From Diprion similis (Eukaryota; Arthropoda; Insecta; Hymenoptera; Diprionidae): DNA of 64,000 nt. This document shows positions 1 through 12,516 of this stretch, one piece after another. The stretch lies in NCBI RefSeq assembly GCF_021155765.1, contig NC_060105.1, positions 5,146,001-5,210,000 of the forward strand, given 5' to 3'. The notes under the pieces are model-generated. The model was not told where the DNA came from. It saw nothing but the letters and a program-made list of their open reading frames with translations, and did not search any database. Numbering within the stretch: the stretch's first letter is position 1; every line of letters starts with the position of its first letter. Position numbers and translations under genes: made by a program.

Positions 1-3000
1 GCGTACGCAGAAAATAGTTGTCCGTGCAAATGTTCATATCCATTAGGACCGGTTATACATACGGTGTCTCTTGTCTCGTGTAGTATACTCGAAAACTGTC
101 GGTCTGTAAACATTTTACTGACAAATTAGGCAATCTGCATGTTTCGTTTAGCTTCAATTCAGGATACCGTCGATTCAGTGTGCTTAATTCCGAAATAGGA
201 ATTTCACAAAAGAGACTATTGAAAAATTGTAGAACGTATAATATATACGTAAATAATCTATAACGGGATTATTTTCAATTTTTCACAATATTTTTCACCG
301 TGTCGGTATCGAGAAGCGATTTGCGTACTTGTTCGACGTTAATAATAAAGTGAACAAATATATTATCAAAATAAATTTTGTTTACGGAGCAGTGAAGCGA
401 TTTTTTCTGTGATTCGTAGCTGCAGTTCGTTTTTCACTTTATCCATCCATATCTTTTATAAACGCATCATAACTGCGCGTCTTTTTTCCTCTTCCTTCCG
501 CGCTAATCGAGATACGTGCCTTTATTACCCGTGCTTACTTATATCTGGCTTTTACAACCCCTGCGATGTAATCTTACTTAATACGGAACGTGTAAAACTG
601 CTGTCCCATAAATCATTCGTACGATCGTAATTGCACGATCAGCATCGTGTACGTGTAAATTGCACGAGAACGAATCCTTATTTTAACAAATGCAAAACAT
701 CAAAACGAAGTTCAATGTTACCCCAATATGTATATAAATGTTTATATTCATAAACCGAAGTGCCTCTTCGTGAAAAATCGTCGAGAAATCGCTTTTATCG
801 GCCTCCTGACTGCGTCTGACCCCTCAAGTATGAGAAAAGGAAGCGTGACGCGCAAGTCGCTCAATCCTATCGCATGCAGCGTCAGATCCGCGGTTTGTCA
901 CCCCATCGGTCCACATATTGGCGCAACGCGACTTGCCTGAATGGAGTCTGATTGAATCAGCAAACCCGCTTTAAATATAGACACGGGATGCCCGGCTGCC
1001 CTCCTTGCACGCATCATCGGCTCGAATATCCCTTTTCCCTTTTTTCCACAACGGTGTTCGCACTTCGGACGTATCGCTGATTTCACGCGAAGCAGATATC
1101 ACCGGCTGCCGTTGAATTTCATCCGCACCCTCACAGCCCGATTATAAATGTACCTATACTATATAGATTGTGAGATATAAAATAAACGAAAAACGGGTAA
1201 AATTTGCGATTTTTACTCCAGTCTTGATCCTTCGTTTTTATTTTCTTTCCTACATGCACTATACGTAGGTATAATGAAGAAGAAATAGGAAATTTGTTAC
1301 AAGAATAACTTACCGATTCATGCACCGTGATCTTCAGAATTTTTCAACGATGAATTTACCGTCATTTTTCATCGCTTTATTGTTAGCTACACTTTAAACT
1401 AGCGTAGATGCAGAGATCAGGGATTTTCGCAGAAAGCCGGAGGTGGCAGAGACACGCGGGACCCGTGCAAGGAGCCGTTCGTATCGATTAGTCTGAAGTG
1501 AGGCGACGCCGACGTCACGCGCGGGTAAATTCGAACTTGGAAGATTAGCGGTGGGTACGGCAATTTGCAAGAGTATTCGCGAAGTTCGGGGTTAATTCGC
1601 ACGCGACACTTTAACATCCAACCCGGTCGAATCTTGCTCGTAGGAAGACTAAAGCAGTCGCTGAAGTATCGAGGCAACCCTCGTATCAATTTATGGCTAT
1701 TTCCATCCACGCGACCCATCGGACGATGTATTATTAACTGTGGAATATTTCTAACGGACGGCAGATGTGATTTTGGCCAATTTGCAGATCGCACTCGTAT
1801 AGTGTAGGTAGGTATTATCGTACGCATACAGTATGTACAATCTGTCAATGATATCGATATGATATTGGATACAAGCGAACGAACCATTTAGTCGAGTGGA
1901 TCTCATTGTTGCTAATAAAAGACATGATACGGTGACGATCACTCTAACAAAAATTGAGGAGTCGATTCTTGTCCTGGATACGAGATTCACTTCGATATTC
2001 CATAATTTTCTGCGTTTTTTTTTTTTTTTTTTTTTTTATAGCAAGGAACCTTAAGCGGTTTTACTTTTTTAATACAAGTCAGTCAGGTTTTTGCTAGAAT
2101 CAAAATTTTGAAATTGATGAATAAATATTTTTCTCACAGTCGCTCTCTGTTTTGTTAATAAATTTCCAAAGTGTGAAAAAATCCCAAAGAATTGTTCAGA
2201 TTTTGGATAAAATAACTCGGCTGTTTCTGATAAGCGATTTTTATACTTCGTGCGTGTATGTATAGTTATACATATGCATAGGCATATATACTGGCAAAGT
2301 GCGCGTGATGATTAGAGCGAAGTGGAATGATACACAATACACGATAAATCTTTGACCCTAGAGAAGAAATTGCATGTTATCAGTACTCAGGCTTCCGAGA
2401 GTATGAACTTTTGACATTGCCGAAGATCATTCGATTTCGAAAGGTTGTAAAGATGTTTCGTAGACTAATTATTACTTACGAAAACGACGCCGATATAATT
2501 CTAAATAATTATGTTACATCGATTCTTTTGATTGGTCATTTATTATCGTGATTTCCTCACGATTTCACAGCGTACATGCAGAAAGGTGCAAAAACATTTC
2601 CTCTACAACGGCATGAAAATTATAGATAATAATCATAATCACAAAATCAATGTAAGAGTAAAACGTATATTGGTCTATTTATACTTCTTACAAATACTAT
2701 CGAAAGTCAAAATATTATGCTTGCAGCCTTGTTAAGGGATAACGAAGTCATACGGGAAACGTACGTCTGACATCCCGGCGACAATAAATTTAATCTGATA
2801 TAGACGCGGTCATTATTTATATCGCTTCTGAGATCTGTTTCGCGTTGCCATGCTTCTGCCAGCGGACAGAAATATATTCGATATATTTGAAGTACCCTGA
2901 CTAGTATTTCATCGTTACAAATTACCATTTGTAACATTTAACGCGTAAATCGAACCAATTGTTCTCGTCAAAAATATATCTCACTTTAGAAAGAGAGGAA

Positions 3001-3894
3001 AAAAAATATCAATTTTCGAATTATTTTTTTTTCAACATACCGTGCAAAAGAATCAAAATGCTTTGTACATCGGTTATATCGCACATTAAGAAAAAAAAAC
3101 TTTCGTATGTAGTGTGTTTTTTACCTCCTCCTTCCAACTCAGTACTTGATCAATCCTCTCAAATCCGCGACTCCGAGAAAAGTTTCTGAGAAAAGCCTTC
3201 TTATTGTGAGTCATCATATTCCTTCGACATTCAGATAAACCGTGAAATTATAACGAATAGTCTCGACGGCAACTTTATTAGGCCAATTATTAATATTATC
3301 ACCTTTTTATTCACTTAACCCATTAGATCAAAACTTCAAAACTAATTTCATACAAACAACAATAAACTTCCCACTCAACTGATTGACCATAATGTCTTCT
3401 AGAGAACTTTGCACAGAATGACTGGATCAGCAACGTTTGAAACGCGTCCAACAGTCTTTACAGGCATTCACTCACATTTGAGCAGGGTGTTGACATACTG
3501 ATAGGAAGGACTACAATTTCTTGTTTGTAGGCATGTCAACTTATCTCTCCCAAACTTCTTAAGGTTTACCAATGTTTCCATAATTTTAGAAATCTTTTCA
3601 CAACGCTACACGCTTTTGACATAGAGAAACAACAGAAGGGGTCAAGGAATTTCTTAAAAATTATTACCAGACACAAAATTTACCGAGGTTTGACCTTAGG
3701 CCAGACACAACAGATTCAAGCTATATGTAAGGTATACAGAGCTACAAATTATTACTACTTTTACCAAGTGTTTTAATAACTGATGTAATACCTCTTTTCT
3801 ACAAGGCACCGTGCGGGATGAAGTAAACATAGGTCTATCGAAATTCACCAATGCTCCTTCTCTGAAGCGTTTCAAAATACTGGTATTGCTGTCT
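1..3894. other. Intergenic region without a recognised gene
   Basis: No open frame here has convincing codon structure, splice sites or a known motif. The region holds a T22-class homopolymer near 2016-2037 and a somewhat CpG-richer patch at about 850-1130 and 1420-1760. The part next to 3895 is expected to contain the 3' UTR of the minus-strand IFT88 gene. A TTTATT (AATAAA on the minus strand) lies near 3306, but I could not fix a cleavage site. Confidence 0.5.
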
Positions 3895-6800
3895 TTACTC
3901 GGGTAGAAGATCATCTCCGAGTTCTTCGTCGCCAAAGTCCTCGTCTTTCTTCCCTGCAGAAGTCATGGGGCGCATAGGCAGAGGACCGACAGGATCCGAA
4001 TAAGAAGTATCTGTGAAAATTAGAGCTTGGATTTTGTCGTCTATTTAGGAGAAAGAAAACGAAAAGAACCAGTAAAACGAAGCTAAAAGTGTTTCCAGCG
4101 CGGAAAATTTTCACTTGCGTCGCAAGATTATCACTGCAACAATCAGCAGAGTGTTAAAGAAGACATATGCGAGCCAGGAATAGATTCTGTGGACGAGTTA
4201 GGTACATCTATCATCTAGTCAATCCATTAAGGTAATAATACAGGGCCATCAAACAGCGTGTATACATCATTCTGTTTAATATCAATCGCAACTGAAGCTG
4301 TGCAATGCTGCAATGATAATCATTACTTTGATAATGTTTGCGCGATACTAAGGCTTGCAGAATATTTTTAATATTATGTGTTTGAAAAGAAAATTTCGTA
4401 ACGGAGTGTTTGATATCAAATTTTTTATACTAGTAGATAGAAGTCACGAGACGTGGTTACAGCGGAATATTCCAGAATCAACTATGGAAAGTTTTAGTCT
4501 AGTTTCAACTTGAAGAAATAATTTTGCCCAGACACACTGGAAATCAGTGCAGGATATGTGCTGTAATTAAAGTGGATAATCTGAAATATTTCTAGAGAAT
4601 ATGTTCAACGGATTTTTGCAAATACATAATACCAATTCAGAGGAATTAATACCGTTTTGACAATAGAAATAGATTTATACTGTACCTTTGGAAACAAAGT
4701 CCGATTCATTAGGAAAATGATAAATTGAGTAATGAAAAGACATCTGCATTCGAAGCGACTGCATAAAAATCTAAGCTCTCTATTCCATCAGACAATGATG
4801 ACTAAAAAAGTAGGTTAAAATAGTAAACATCATGCTTGCTTGCTACCTCGAACGATTGTAATTTTTAGTAAATAACGACTAGCAAATGGTAGAATAAGTT
4901 GTGTGTCTTCCTTGAGTAACAAGATAACTTGAATATATTTACGGCCCGATAAATTATGTGTACATAGATATTTGGCTTTTGTACAAATCCCGTTAATCGG
5001 CTTGTTTTCGTATGACGTGAACAAGTATTTGGTTCGCTTGACACCTGTAAGATTAGGTTTAATAATCAAATAAAACAAATTACGTAAGTAATGGTGAGTT
5101 ATAATTAATAAAAATCTTGTGTTTTTCCAGTTCCTCAGCTGTAAATAAATCAAACATATCGTTCAGATACCCCACTTAGGTGATAAATTTCAATGGAAAA
5201 ATTGTATCCATTGAAATCGCAGTGTGTGCAAGAGAAATAGTAGATATAGGTATGCAACTCAATGTACGAGAAATCTAGACACACCAAAAACATTTCTGTA
5301 TAAAATTCCGGAGTATTATAATATAATTTTTGTAATAACTGAAGCACCTAGACCATGTTTGTGCCAAAGTAGGTATATTAAACTTTGGTACGAGTTCTAA
5401 GATCACATTAAAAATTGCTTGAACCAACTTACAATTATCATCAATCAATATGCAATCTTTTTATTGATTGAAAAAGAACCTTTCTGGATTCTTGCTGGTT
5501 GTAGAATCGAAAATATGTTGATAGTTTAATAAGTAACCATCCACGTGAGACAAATGCAATTACATCTCAATAAGAAATTTCACAGTAATCCAGCTTTGCC
5601 GTTAAAAGAAAATATGTAAGCAAAAGATCATTGAGTAACTTACTGATATGCGTATTTGTCTCAGGTGTGAATTCCAGCGGACTTTCAAGCATGGCCAAAC
5701 GATTCGCCCTAACCGCACCTCCGTTGTACAATCCTTGCTGATCGTTCCTCCCTGATGTAGGGCTGGTTTGATGCTCCGACCTGATGCTGAGCCCAGAACC
5801 AGCTCGTGAAGAAGTGCCACTGTTACTTCGCCGTGAGCCTGGATTCGGACAGGACGGTTTAAATTCGACCAATAAATTTAATTGAACATTTTGTTCAATA
5901 TGATTGTTTAGGAATTGAAAAGTGACCGATATTAATAGCTCACCTGTAGTTCCAGGGCGACCTGAACCCTGTCTTTCCTTCAGCTCTTTAGCCTTTTCAG
6001 CTTTTTTAAGCTCAGCCGCATAGAGCTGTGCTTCTTTCAGACCCAAATCACTGCACAGTCGAACTAAGAACTTAAGACACTCGATATTTTCAGGAAATTT
6101 CTTATGGATGTCTTGATATTCTGTAAGAGCTTTGTGAAACTGGCCGGTTCTTCTTAAACATGCCGCAGCAAGTAGCCGCCATCTTGGTTGATCAGGTGCC
6201 AATTCAACGGCTCGTTCGAAGTATATTAGCGCTTTTTCTGCCACCTGAGAATCAACAATTGTCGGTGATGGAAATAAGAAAGTATGGAATAAAATGAAAT
6301 ATAGAAATATATAGGCACCTGCATCGATATAAAGTAGGAACCCAGCCAATCGATCACCTCAAAGTTTGCTGGATAATATCTATAAGACTGGAACAATGTT
6401 TCGGCAATTATTTATTCGCCAGCTTTTTTTTATTAATTGTTTCATTATTTAATCAACAGTGCCACCAAAGTGGACTCGTAATGATGTATAATTAATTCTT
6501 ACATCACTGTAAAACTGATAGGCTTGCTGTTTGTCTCCCAACGTATCATACATCTCCCCTAGCTTTTGTAAAACACCAGGGTCAGATGGGATTATGCCAA
6601 GCAGCTGGTTGTACCTGCCAAAATTAACAAGTAGCGTTAATACAGATATTTCATACAAGCTGTTCCAAAAACCTATTGTGAAATGAAAAAGTACCATTCC
6701 GCCGCTTGATCGGTGTCATTTATGAGCTGATAGAGGTGTCCAAGCTGATATAACGTCTGGGGGTCATACCGAATAATATTCCGCAATTTCCAGAAACACT

Positions 6801-9800
6801 CCACGGCTTCCTCATAGGCGTGAAGCTTTTTATAAACTAATCCTGGATGAAAAGTATTCCGATGATAAGATGTTGCAACTCTGCTTTTTGAAGAATCAAT
6901 AAGACAAGTAGAATTGGGTATAGAACAAACCAAGATTATAAAGAGCTTGAACGTGGCTTGCATCGCTGTCTAAAGCGCACAGTAAATATTCTCTTGCCCT
7001 CTCCAACTCTCCCTTCTTGATCGCACACGCTGATAAATTTACATATGCTGCTGCGTTGTAACTGTCTGCCTGACGAGCAGTTTCTGCACATCTTTCGGCC
7101 TGGTCGTATTCACCTTGCTGTAATGAGAAATGATATTCATGAAAGTAGATTGAACAAGATGCTAAAAAGATCTCAACTGCGTAATCAATGGGCGATATAA
7201 ATGTATCATAATTTAAAATTACCAGAAAGTAAATGAATGATAGCATGGTAGATGCTGCACTGTTTGCACTGGTTTCACGATTCTCAAAGACTTTCAAAGT
7301 GTCTATGGCAAGCTGCGTTTCTCTGTTATGTAGAAATACCATAGCTTTGTTGATTTCAAGATCAGCTGCCAGTGGTCCATATGCAGACGATTTTATCATG
7401 TCAACGCACCTGATGAATTATAAATAAGGAGTAGGACTAGCAGGACATGACTTGAAGAGAGTAAATATTTCCCCTCCAACAATTCCATTTGCATTACATT
7501 TGATTGACACGTGAATCCAAAAGTTTACTCGGACTAAAATTATATACAGGTATAGTTTCTCACCAAGCAAATCCAGCTGACAGAGTATCTTCAATAACAG
7601 GCGCGATTAATTTTGCGGCAGTAAGAATAGTTTTCTCTGCTTCTTGTTTCATCTCTTTTTCCAGCTTTGATAGCTCGTCATTTTTAATCACTTCATTCAA
7701 TATATTTGCCATGACATCTTCCTAAACATTGATTATACGTGTTGAAATAGGATTTCGATAGGAGTAAAAAAAATTCACACTTAATTTCTGCGAGATTATA
7801 TTGTCAAGTGCAGCCGTTCTTGAACAGTACGTGAAGTTAGATCACATCTATTCAAAGATTTGGATAAATTCTACAAATATTGACTTCATCAACTTAATGT
7901 GCTCTAAGTTGTTCTTACACAAAAAATATTTTCTATGAACATTATAAAACATTGCGAAATTTTGATGTGTGACAGTTATCTATGGATCAACATTGACAAA
8001 AATTAAAGTGGTGCAAGAGACAAGCATTAAATATTGTTAGCGACATGAATTACGAGTTTTAATCTTTGCAAACGGGATGGTAAATTTCTATTAGGAGCCT
8101 GAGGGTGCGCGAAGCATGACACGAATTAAACTTGTTCATAGTATGTGCAGTTTATAAGTCAAGTGCAGAAGGAATATTTATAATGTTTATTTTAAGACAT
8201 TTATAAGTATTTTTTGATGTGCAGAGATAGAACAGAGTCTAAGACTTAAGCGATTTTCAAAGTTTCGTTACATACGCTCAACTCACAGTGTTAATGTTAT
8301 ACTTGTCCTCCTGATCAATGTTAAGCTGCACTTCTAACAATTCTAAAAAACCTCGTTTCATTTTGTCTCGATGAGACAATGCAAAATGACAAAGTACGGC
8401 ATGCAACCCTGCTTTGAATTCAGCCCTCTCTCGCATCACCCATTCAAAGCTGTTTGCAGCCTCTTCTAAGCGACCCATTTGCACAAACAGCATTCCTATG
8501 TTATGCATTATTTTTATTCTGCGAATAGTTTTACGTTGTTAGTAGGTAATTACAATTACTAACTGAACAACGAGTTATTAGAAATTAAATCCGTGAAAGT
8601 AATACACTGGAATACATCTGCAATTTAAATAAGTACTGTAATTGAATGTCTCGTGTTCACCTGAGATCCTTCTGAGCTGTAGGAGCTTGATCCAGAGCCA
8701 TACGATACATTTTTATTGCTTGGGGCAGCTGCCCCATCTTGACATGAATGTTGCCCATGTTTACTTTCAATCTCGCACTATTGTTGAACATTCTGTTCCT
8801 AGTAATTGCTTGGTATGTGGCTAAGGCTTCTGTGTACATTTCATTATTAGCATACTGGCTAGCCAAGTTGAAAAGTACCTGCGAATAAAATTGTATTTTT
8901 ACAGAATCACCAATTTCACTAAGAGTTCAGTTTTCTCACTCACTACAGAAAATTCATTCTGTGACTCACAGCGAATGTTAGATCAACGTTATGATTGTCA
9001 CTGAGCCCGGCTTGTTCTTGTAAACGTATAAGAGCTCGTTCCCTAGACGAAGCTTCTCTCGCTCTCTCAAGGGCAACACGAGGGTTATTCTCACAAATGG
9101 CCTGCACAGAAGTCTCTATCAATTCCATTATTCTCTGTTCTGCGATCTTTATCTTTTCTTCAGGTCTAGAAATAGTGATTAATTATTCAAGAGGAATAAT
9201 GCGTCCACTTAAAATAACCCAAAAATCTAGCTAAATCAACCCACTTAATCTCCAAACACAAATCACTTACGTATCCTCTTTACCAGTTTCTAACGGTGGT
9301 GCAGGGCCTCTTGAACTACTGTTCATATTCAATGGATCAAAAGGTTGCCTACTACTGCTGGTATAGCCAGCCCCACGCACCGCAGTCATTGGTCTCGGAC
9401 CTGTACCTGGCCGGCCGATCATTCCAGTTCCATTTCTGTGAAACTAAACCAGGAACAATTGCACATGTTTAGCGTTGAGCTTAGTAGTTGAACAAACCGT
9501 GCTCTTAATGAGCAGGGTAACAAATACTTTGCAGATAGGTTTCATAGAGGATATATCATGGATTGTGCATTGATAATAACGTAGCGAAGTATGACTTACT
9601 CCGCTCGAAGTTCCAAGTCGCATAGCAGTACCAGGTTTTTTTGGTGTCATCTGAAACATGATACGATATCACAGTAGATTTAATGCATCTTTCAAAGTGT
9701 ATCAGATACCATTATTACGGTAAAGTATTACTCAGGTAAGAAAGACTTTGAAATCTTACAATGGGCCGTTTTGCGTAGCTGGCTTTGATCGCTTCTTGAT

Positions 9801-9894
9801 ACAATTCGTCCTGATCCAAATCCTTAGTGCTGAATAACGAGGGATAGTCATTGTATCCAGAATAAATATCATCGTCATGTATAAGTGTCGTCAT
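3895..9894 (-). CDS. IFT88: Intraflagellar transport protein 88 (TPR protein of the IFT-B core)
   Basis: IFT88 is a tetratricopeptide-repeat scaffold of the IFT-B complex that carries cargo along the ciliary axoneme. My model has 15 exons: 9760-9894, 9600-9650, 9271-9443, 8970-9165, 8661-8878, 8287-8518, 7564-7721, 7223-7409, 6931-7117, 6695-6842, 6503-6614, 6319-6387, 5944-6244, 5644-5838 and 3895-4010. They give 2478 nt, or 825 aa, with phase kept at every junction; the human protein is about 833 aa. The N-terminus carries the DDDIYSGYNDY motif, residues from about 186 to 690 are TPR helices, and the C-terminus ends in the diagnostic acidic EELGDDLLPE. The ATG at 9894 is chosen because an in-frame TGA lies upstream and no other Met intervenes. 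Exon 3 must start at 9443 (TTTAG acceptor), because the nearer CACAG acceptor breaks the frame. The last intron is long (4011-5643). An X-box lies upstream. Confidence 0.96.
5187..5217. repeat. Perfect 11-bp inverted repeat in the last IFT88 intron
   Basis: ATTTCAATGGA at 5187-5197 is followed, after a 9-base gap, by its exact reverse complement at 5207-5217. It would fold as a short hairpin in intron 14 of IFT88. No flanking duplication or longer element was seen. Confidence 0.6.
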
Positions 9895-10179
9895 TGCTGC
9901 CCGTTCTTCTTGAACAATCCGAGTATCTCTGTTGCGTATTCACTTGCAATCCGCAGTTTCCACAATTTTAGAGGTTAAGACGTAGCTTCGACTCTGTAAA
10001 ACTGTACAATCGCGTTATTGATTTACGTTGATTAACTGCGTATAACTTTCCAAGATAATCATCCACCTATCAACCCCATAAACAAGGAATTTTTAAACGG
10101 TTGACGTTTTATTATCAATCTTGAAAACAACAATTTTGTCGCAGTGAATTTCTGATTCACACTTGACAACACCGCTCGC

Positions 10180-10192
10180 GTCGCTTGGCAAC
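10180..10192. promoter_or_regulatory. RFX X-box in the IFT88 promoter
   Basis: GTCGCTTGGCAAC fits the X-box consensus RYYNYY-N(1-3)-RRNRAC at every defined position, with a one-base spacer. It lies 286 bases upstream of the IFT88 start codon. RFX factors drive ciliary genes through this element, so its place upstream of an IFT gene makes biological sense. It also sits about 110 bases before the divergent THAP-like exon. Confidence 0.75.
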
Positions 10193-10300
10193 ACGGACTT
10201 AACGCACACGAATGTGTACGACGTGCGTTGACAGAGTTGTGGGTTGTTTGTTATTATTGCATAGGTTAGGTCAGAAGGTGAGAATTCAGAATAATACAAC

Positions 10301-10399
10301 ATGCCTTATTGTGTAGCGCCTAACTGCAAAAACAGATCATTCTCAAAGTCAAAACAACAATGTACGGTCGAAGTAGAGAATAACGGATTATTAATTTGA
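10301..10399 (+). CDS. THAP-type zinc finger N-terminus (first exon or relic)
   Basis: This short frame begins MPYCVAPNCKNRSF. It has the Met-Pro start and the Cys-x4-Cys pair (C4, C9), followed by N-R, that typify the N-terminus of THAP DNA-binding domains. The frame stops after 32 residues, so the second Cys and the His of the C2CH module are missing. Either a weak donor inside it (GTACGG near 10361) leads to an exon I could not identify, or this is a decayed fragment. It is divergent from IFT88 and shares its promoter interval. Only the first dozen residues are informative. Confidence 0.4.
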   Translation: MPYCVAPNCKNRSFSKSKQQCTVEVENNGLLI

Positions 10400-11160
10400 A
10401 GCTTAATCTGCTTTCAAGGGCCGGTTTTACCAACTCTGAATACCGTGATTCTTCGGAAAATTATATTCAACGAACGAAATTAAATAGTTTCCATTCCATC
10501 TAACGACAAATAGCAACAATTCAGGACCTATTCAATTTATAATTAATAATATTTTCATCCAATAAATAAAATTCCTCCGAAAAAAACGATAATATTTATG
10601 GTTGCTAAAACCGACACTTGTTCTATAGGTATACAATAATTTACGAATTATTCAACGCGATGTTTTCTGTCCATTATGTCATTGTATTTATTTATTTATT
10701 TTTTTTGTTTTTTTCTTTTTACATATACATTTATACTTATAGTATTATTCTGGTCGTTGACTTTCTGGTTCTATGTACAGGTGCTTTGCACCTCTGTAGA
10801 ATGTACGCCGGAGTTAAAATTGGATTTAAAAAAAATGTGCATACCTGCACAGTTTCTTATACAAAAGAATTGAAGCTGTGTTCGTACATACCTATGCAAC
10901 TCGAGAAAATAGTTTATGACGTTGAAAAACTAATACTGCCTAAAGTGAATCGTTTAAACGTGGCGCCCGAAAACTTATCTCATCAATATAACCGACGTGC
11001 TACCCCAACTACTCTCCCCAAGGCGCATACCCCTCGCCCCCCTCGCCAACAAGCCTAGCTTATGCCTAGCTTACGCTCCGTCCATAAGTCCTTGGGACGG
11101 GAACTGACCACCCCCCACCACGTTCGTTGCAGGACCTGTATATAATACCGTGGTCAACGT
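10400..11160. other. Stretch without a recognised gene before the KIF4-like fragment
   Basis: The first part is very AT-rich. An open frame of 146 codons (10618-11058, non-ATG start likely) has skewed low-complexity composition and no family signature. A CAG acceptor-like site lies near 10780. I see nothing here that would supply a kinesin motor or coiled coil for the fragment downstream. Confidence 0.4.
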
Positions 11161-11605
11161 ACGTATCCTCAGTCAAGGATTGATGTATAGTATATCATTG
11201 CCATATCTGCCACTGATTATCATTAAAGTCTTGAAGTGTTTCAATTGAATTACAACGCACAGGATGTGAGCACCCAAACTAGTCCGGATAAAACTTCACT
11301 TGAAGTTATACAATTAAAAGAAGAACTCCAATTATTGCAAAAAAGGGTCGACCGTCTGTTGCAAACCCATTTGGAAAAGCAGCCTGATACGGCAACATCG
11401 AGTCCAAAAACAACTAAAAAATCTGGGAAAGGATGTGCTTGCAAAGGGAAATGTATAAACAAACCTTGCGGTTGTGTGAAAAAAGAGATTCCTTGTGGGG
11501 AATTTTGCAAATACAAACTGGCTAAATGCCAGAACAAGGTGAAATTAAATTTTAAAACAAAATCTCAGTTTAAATTTCAATCTTTCTTGGCTATTTTAAC
11601 GCAGA
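11161..11605 (+). repeat. Left arm of an inverted duplication containing a KIF4 cysteine-rich exon
   Basis: This 445-base arm matches the reverse complement of 12507-12953 along its whole length, at about 85-90% identity by eye. A run of roughly 50 bases (around 11306-11355) is identical. The arm covers noncoding sequence before the exon, the exon itself and the start of the following intron past its donor at 11539. The copy was therefore made from genomic DNA, not from spliced RNA. Confidence 0.9.
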
Positions 11606-12516
11606 ATTTTACACAATGCTATGTAAAATATTATTGAAACATTTTACTTGAAGAAAATCGAAACAGTATGAATACAGATACCTTTTCTACTTTTACATGA
11701 TTTTGATAAATTTACAGGAATCGAACAAAGAAAATATCGCGAATCCAAACGTTCAGGCCACGCTGGCTGGGGTGGCAGACCATGTCTCGAGTAATTTGTC
11801 TGTACTTACGCTCAAAGACAATCATCAGACGAGCGTTATGGGTGGTGCTGTGGGTCCGTCTAATGAAAACCTCAAGAATCTTGCAAAGGCAGCAAAGAGT
11901 ATTTTTAGTCCAGATACCTCTACAGCGTATGAAGATGAACTTCCGTCAGACAATGTCAAGTTGAATGCTACGTTTCAGTTTGGTGATTCCAAAAAAAATT
12001 TAAGCTATAGATCGGACTCATCACCAGACGATAGGTTTCACCCCACTCACACCAGAACGAACAACGCAGCGAAGAACCCTGAAAAAATTTTTGGCAAACC
12101 ACCAATTCGAGAAGATTCTGACGACGATGTAAGAAGAAAATTCATGACGACAAAATGATTACTGAAATAGTATATATATTATTAAGCTGCTAATGTTTCA
12201 TTTTTCATCTTTTCTTCGTAGGTAGAACTTTCAATTGATCCAATGAAGCCGACGCGGCAATTACCTCGTACGCCCGTCAGCGGATCACCTCAAAGTTTTC
12301 GACTTGAACTATCTGTTGCATCTATTTCTTGTTTGCAAAACGAGACTAAAGAAGAACCAATACTGCCTCCAGAAGGTAAGCAATAGTTAACTGAAACGAA
12401 TTTATTATATGGTTGTTTGAATTGAAACTGAATTTATTTCAGATTTTAATGCACCGGTGGTGAATTTCGAAAAACTAAAGAAGGCTAAAGAAGAACCAAT
12501 TAAAAGTCTGCGTTAA
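11263..12516 (+). pseudogene. C-terminal fragment of a chromosome kinesin KIF4-like gene (no motor domain)
   Basis: Four spliceable exons keep frame: about 11263-11538, 11718-12128, 12222-12375 and 12443-12516. The first encodes a short leucine-heptad helix and then the cysteine-rich module GCACKGKC-x4-CGC-x6-C-x3-C-x5-C. In spacing this is the C-terminal Fe-S/cysteine-rich domain of KIF4/KLP3A kinesins. The rest is a polar tail of about 213 residues. One module cysteine is Tyr here (CKYK), where the inverted copy keeps Cys (CKCK). No ATG precedes the first exon in frame: a TAA lies upstream and 11236 is GTG. No motor or stalk is found anywhere in the window. The last codons and stop (12514-12516) already lie inside the inverted arm. 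A truncated segmental duplicate is the best reading, though the tail exons look intact enough to be translated. Confidence 0.6.

Noticed and set aside
1417-1887. 156-codon open frame on the minus strand
   Set aside because: Skewed composition with no recognisable motif. It is paired with an open frame on the other strand in a GC-richer patch.
9424-9435. CACAG acceptor for IFT88 exon 3
   Set aside because: Using it shifts the frame and soon reaches a stop. The TTTAG site eight bases upstream keeps phase and restores the conserved GRPGTGPRPMTAVRGAG region.
10618-11058. 146-codon open frame before the KIF4-like fragment
   Set aside because: Low-complexity Ile/Phe/Tyr-rich translation typical of AT-rich DNA. 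It could not be joined in phase to the KIF4-like exons with confidence.
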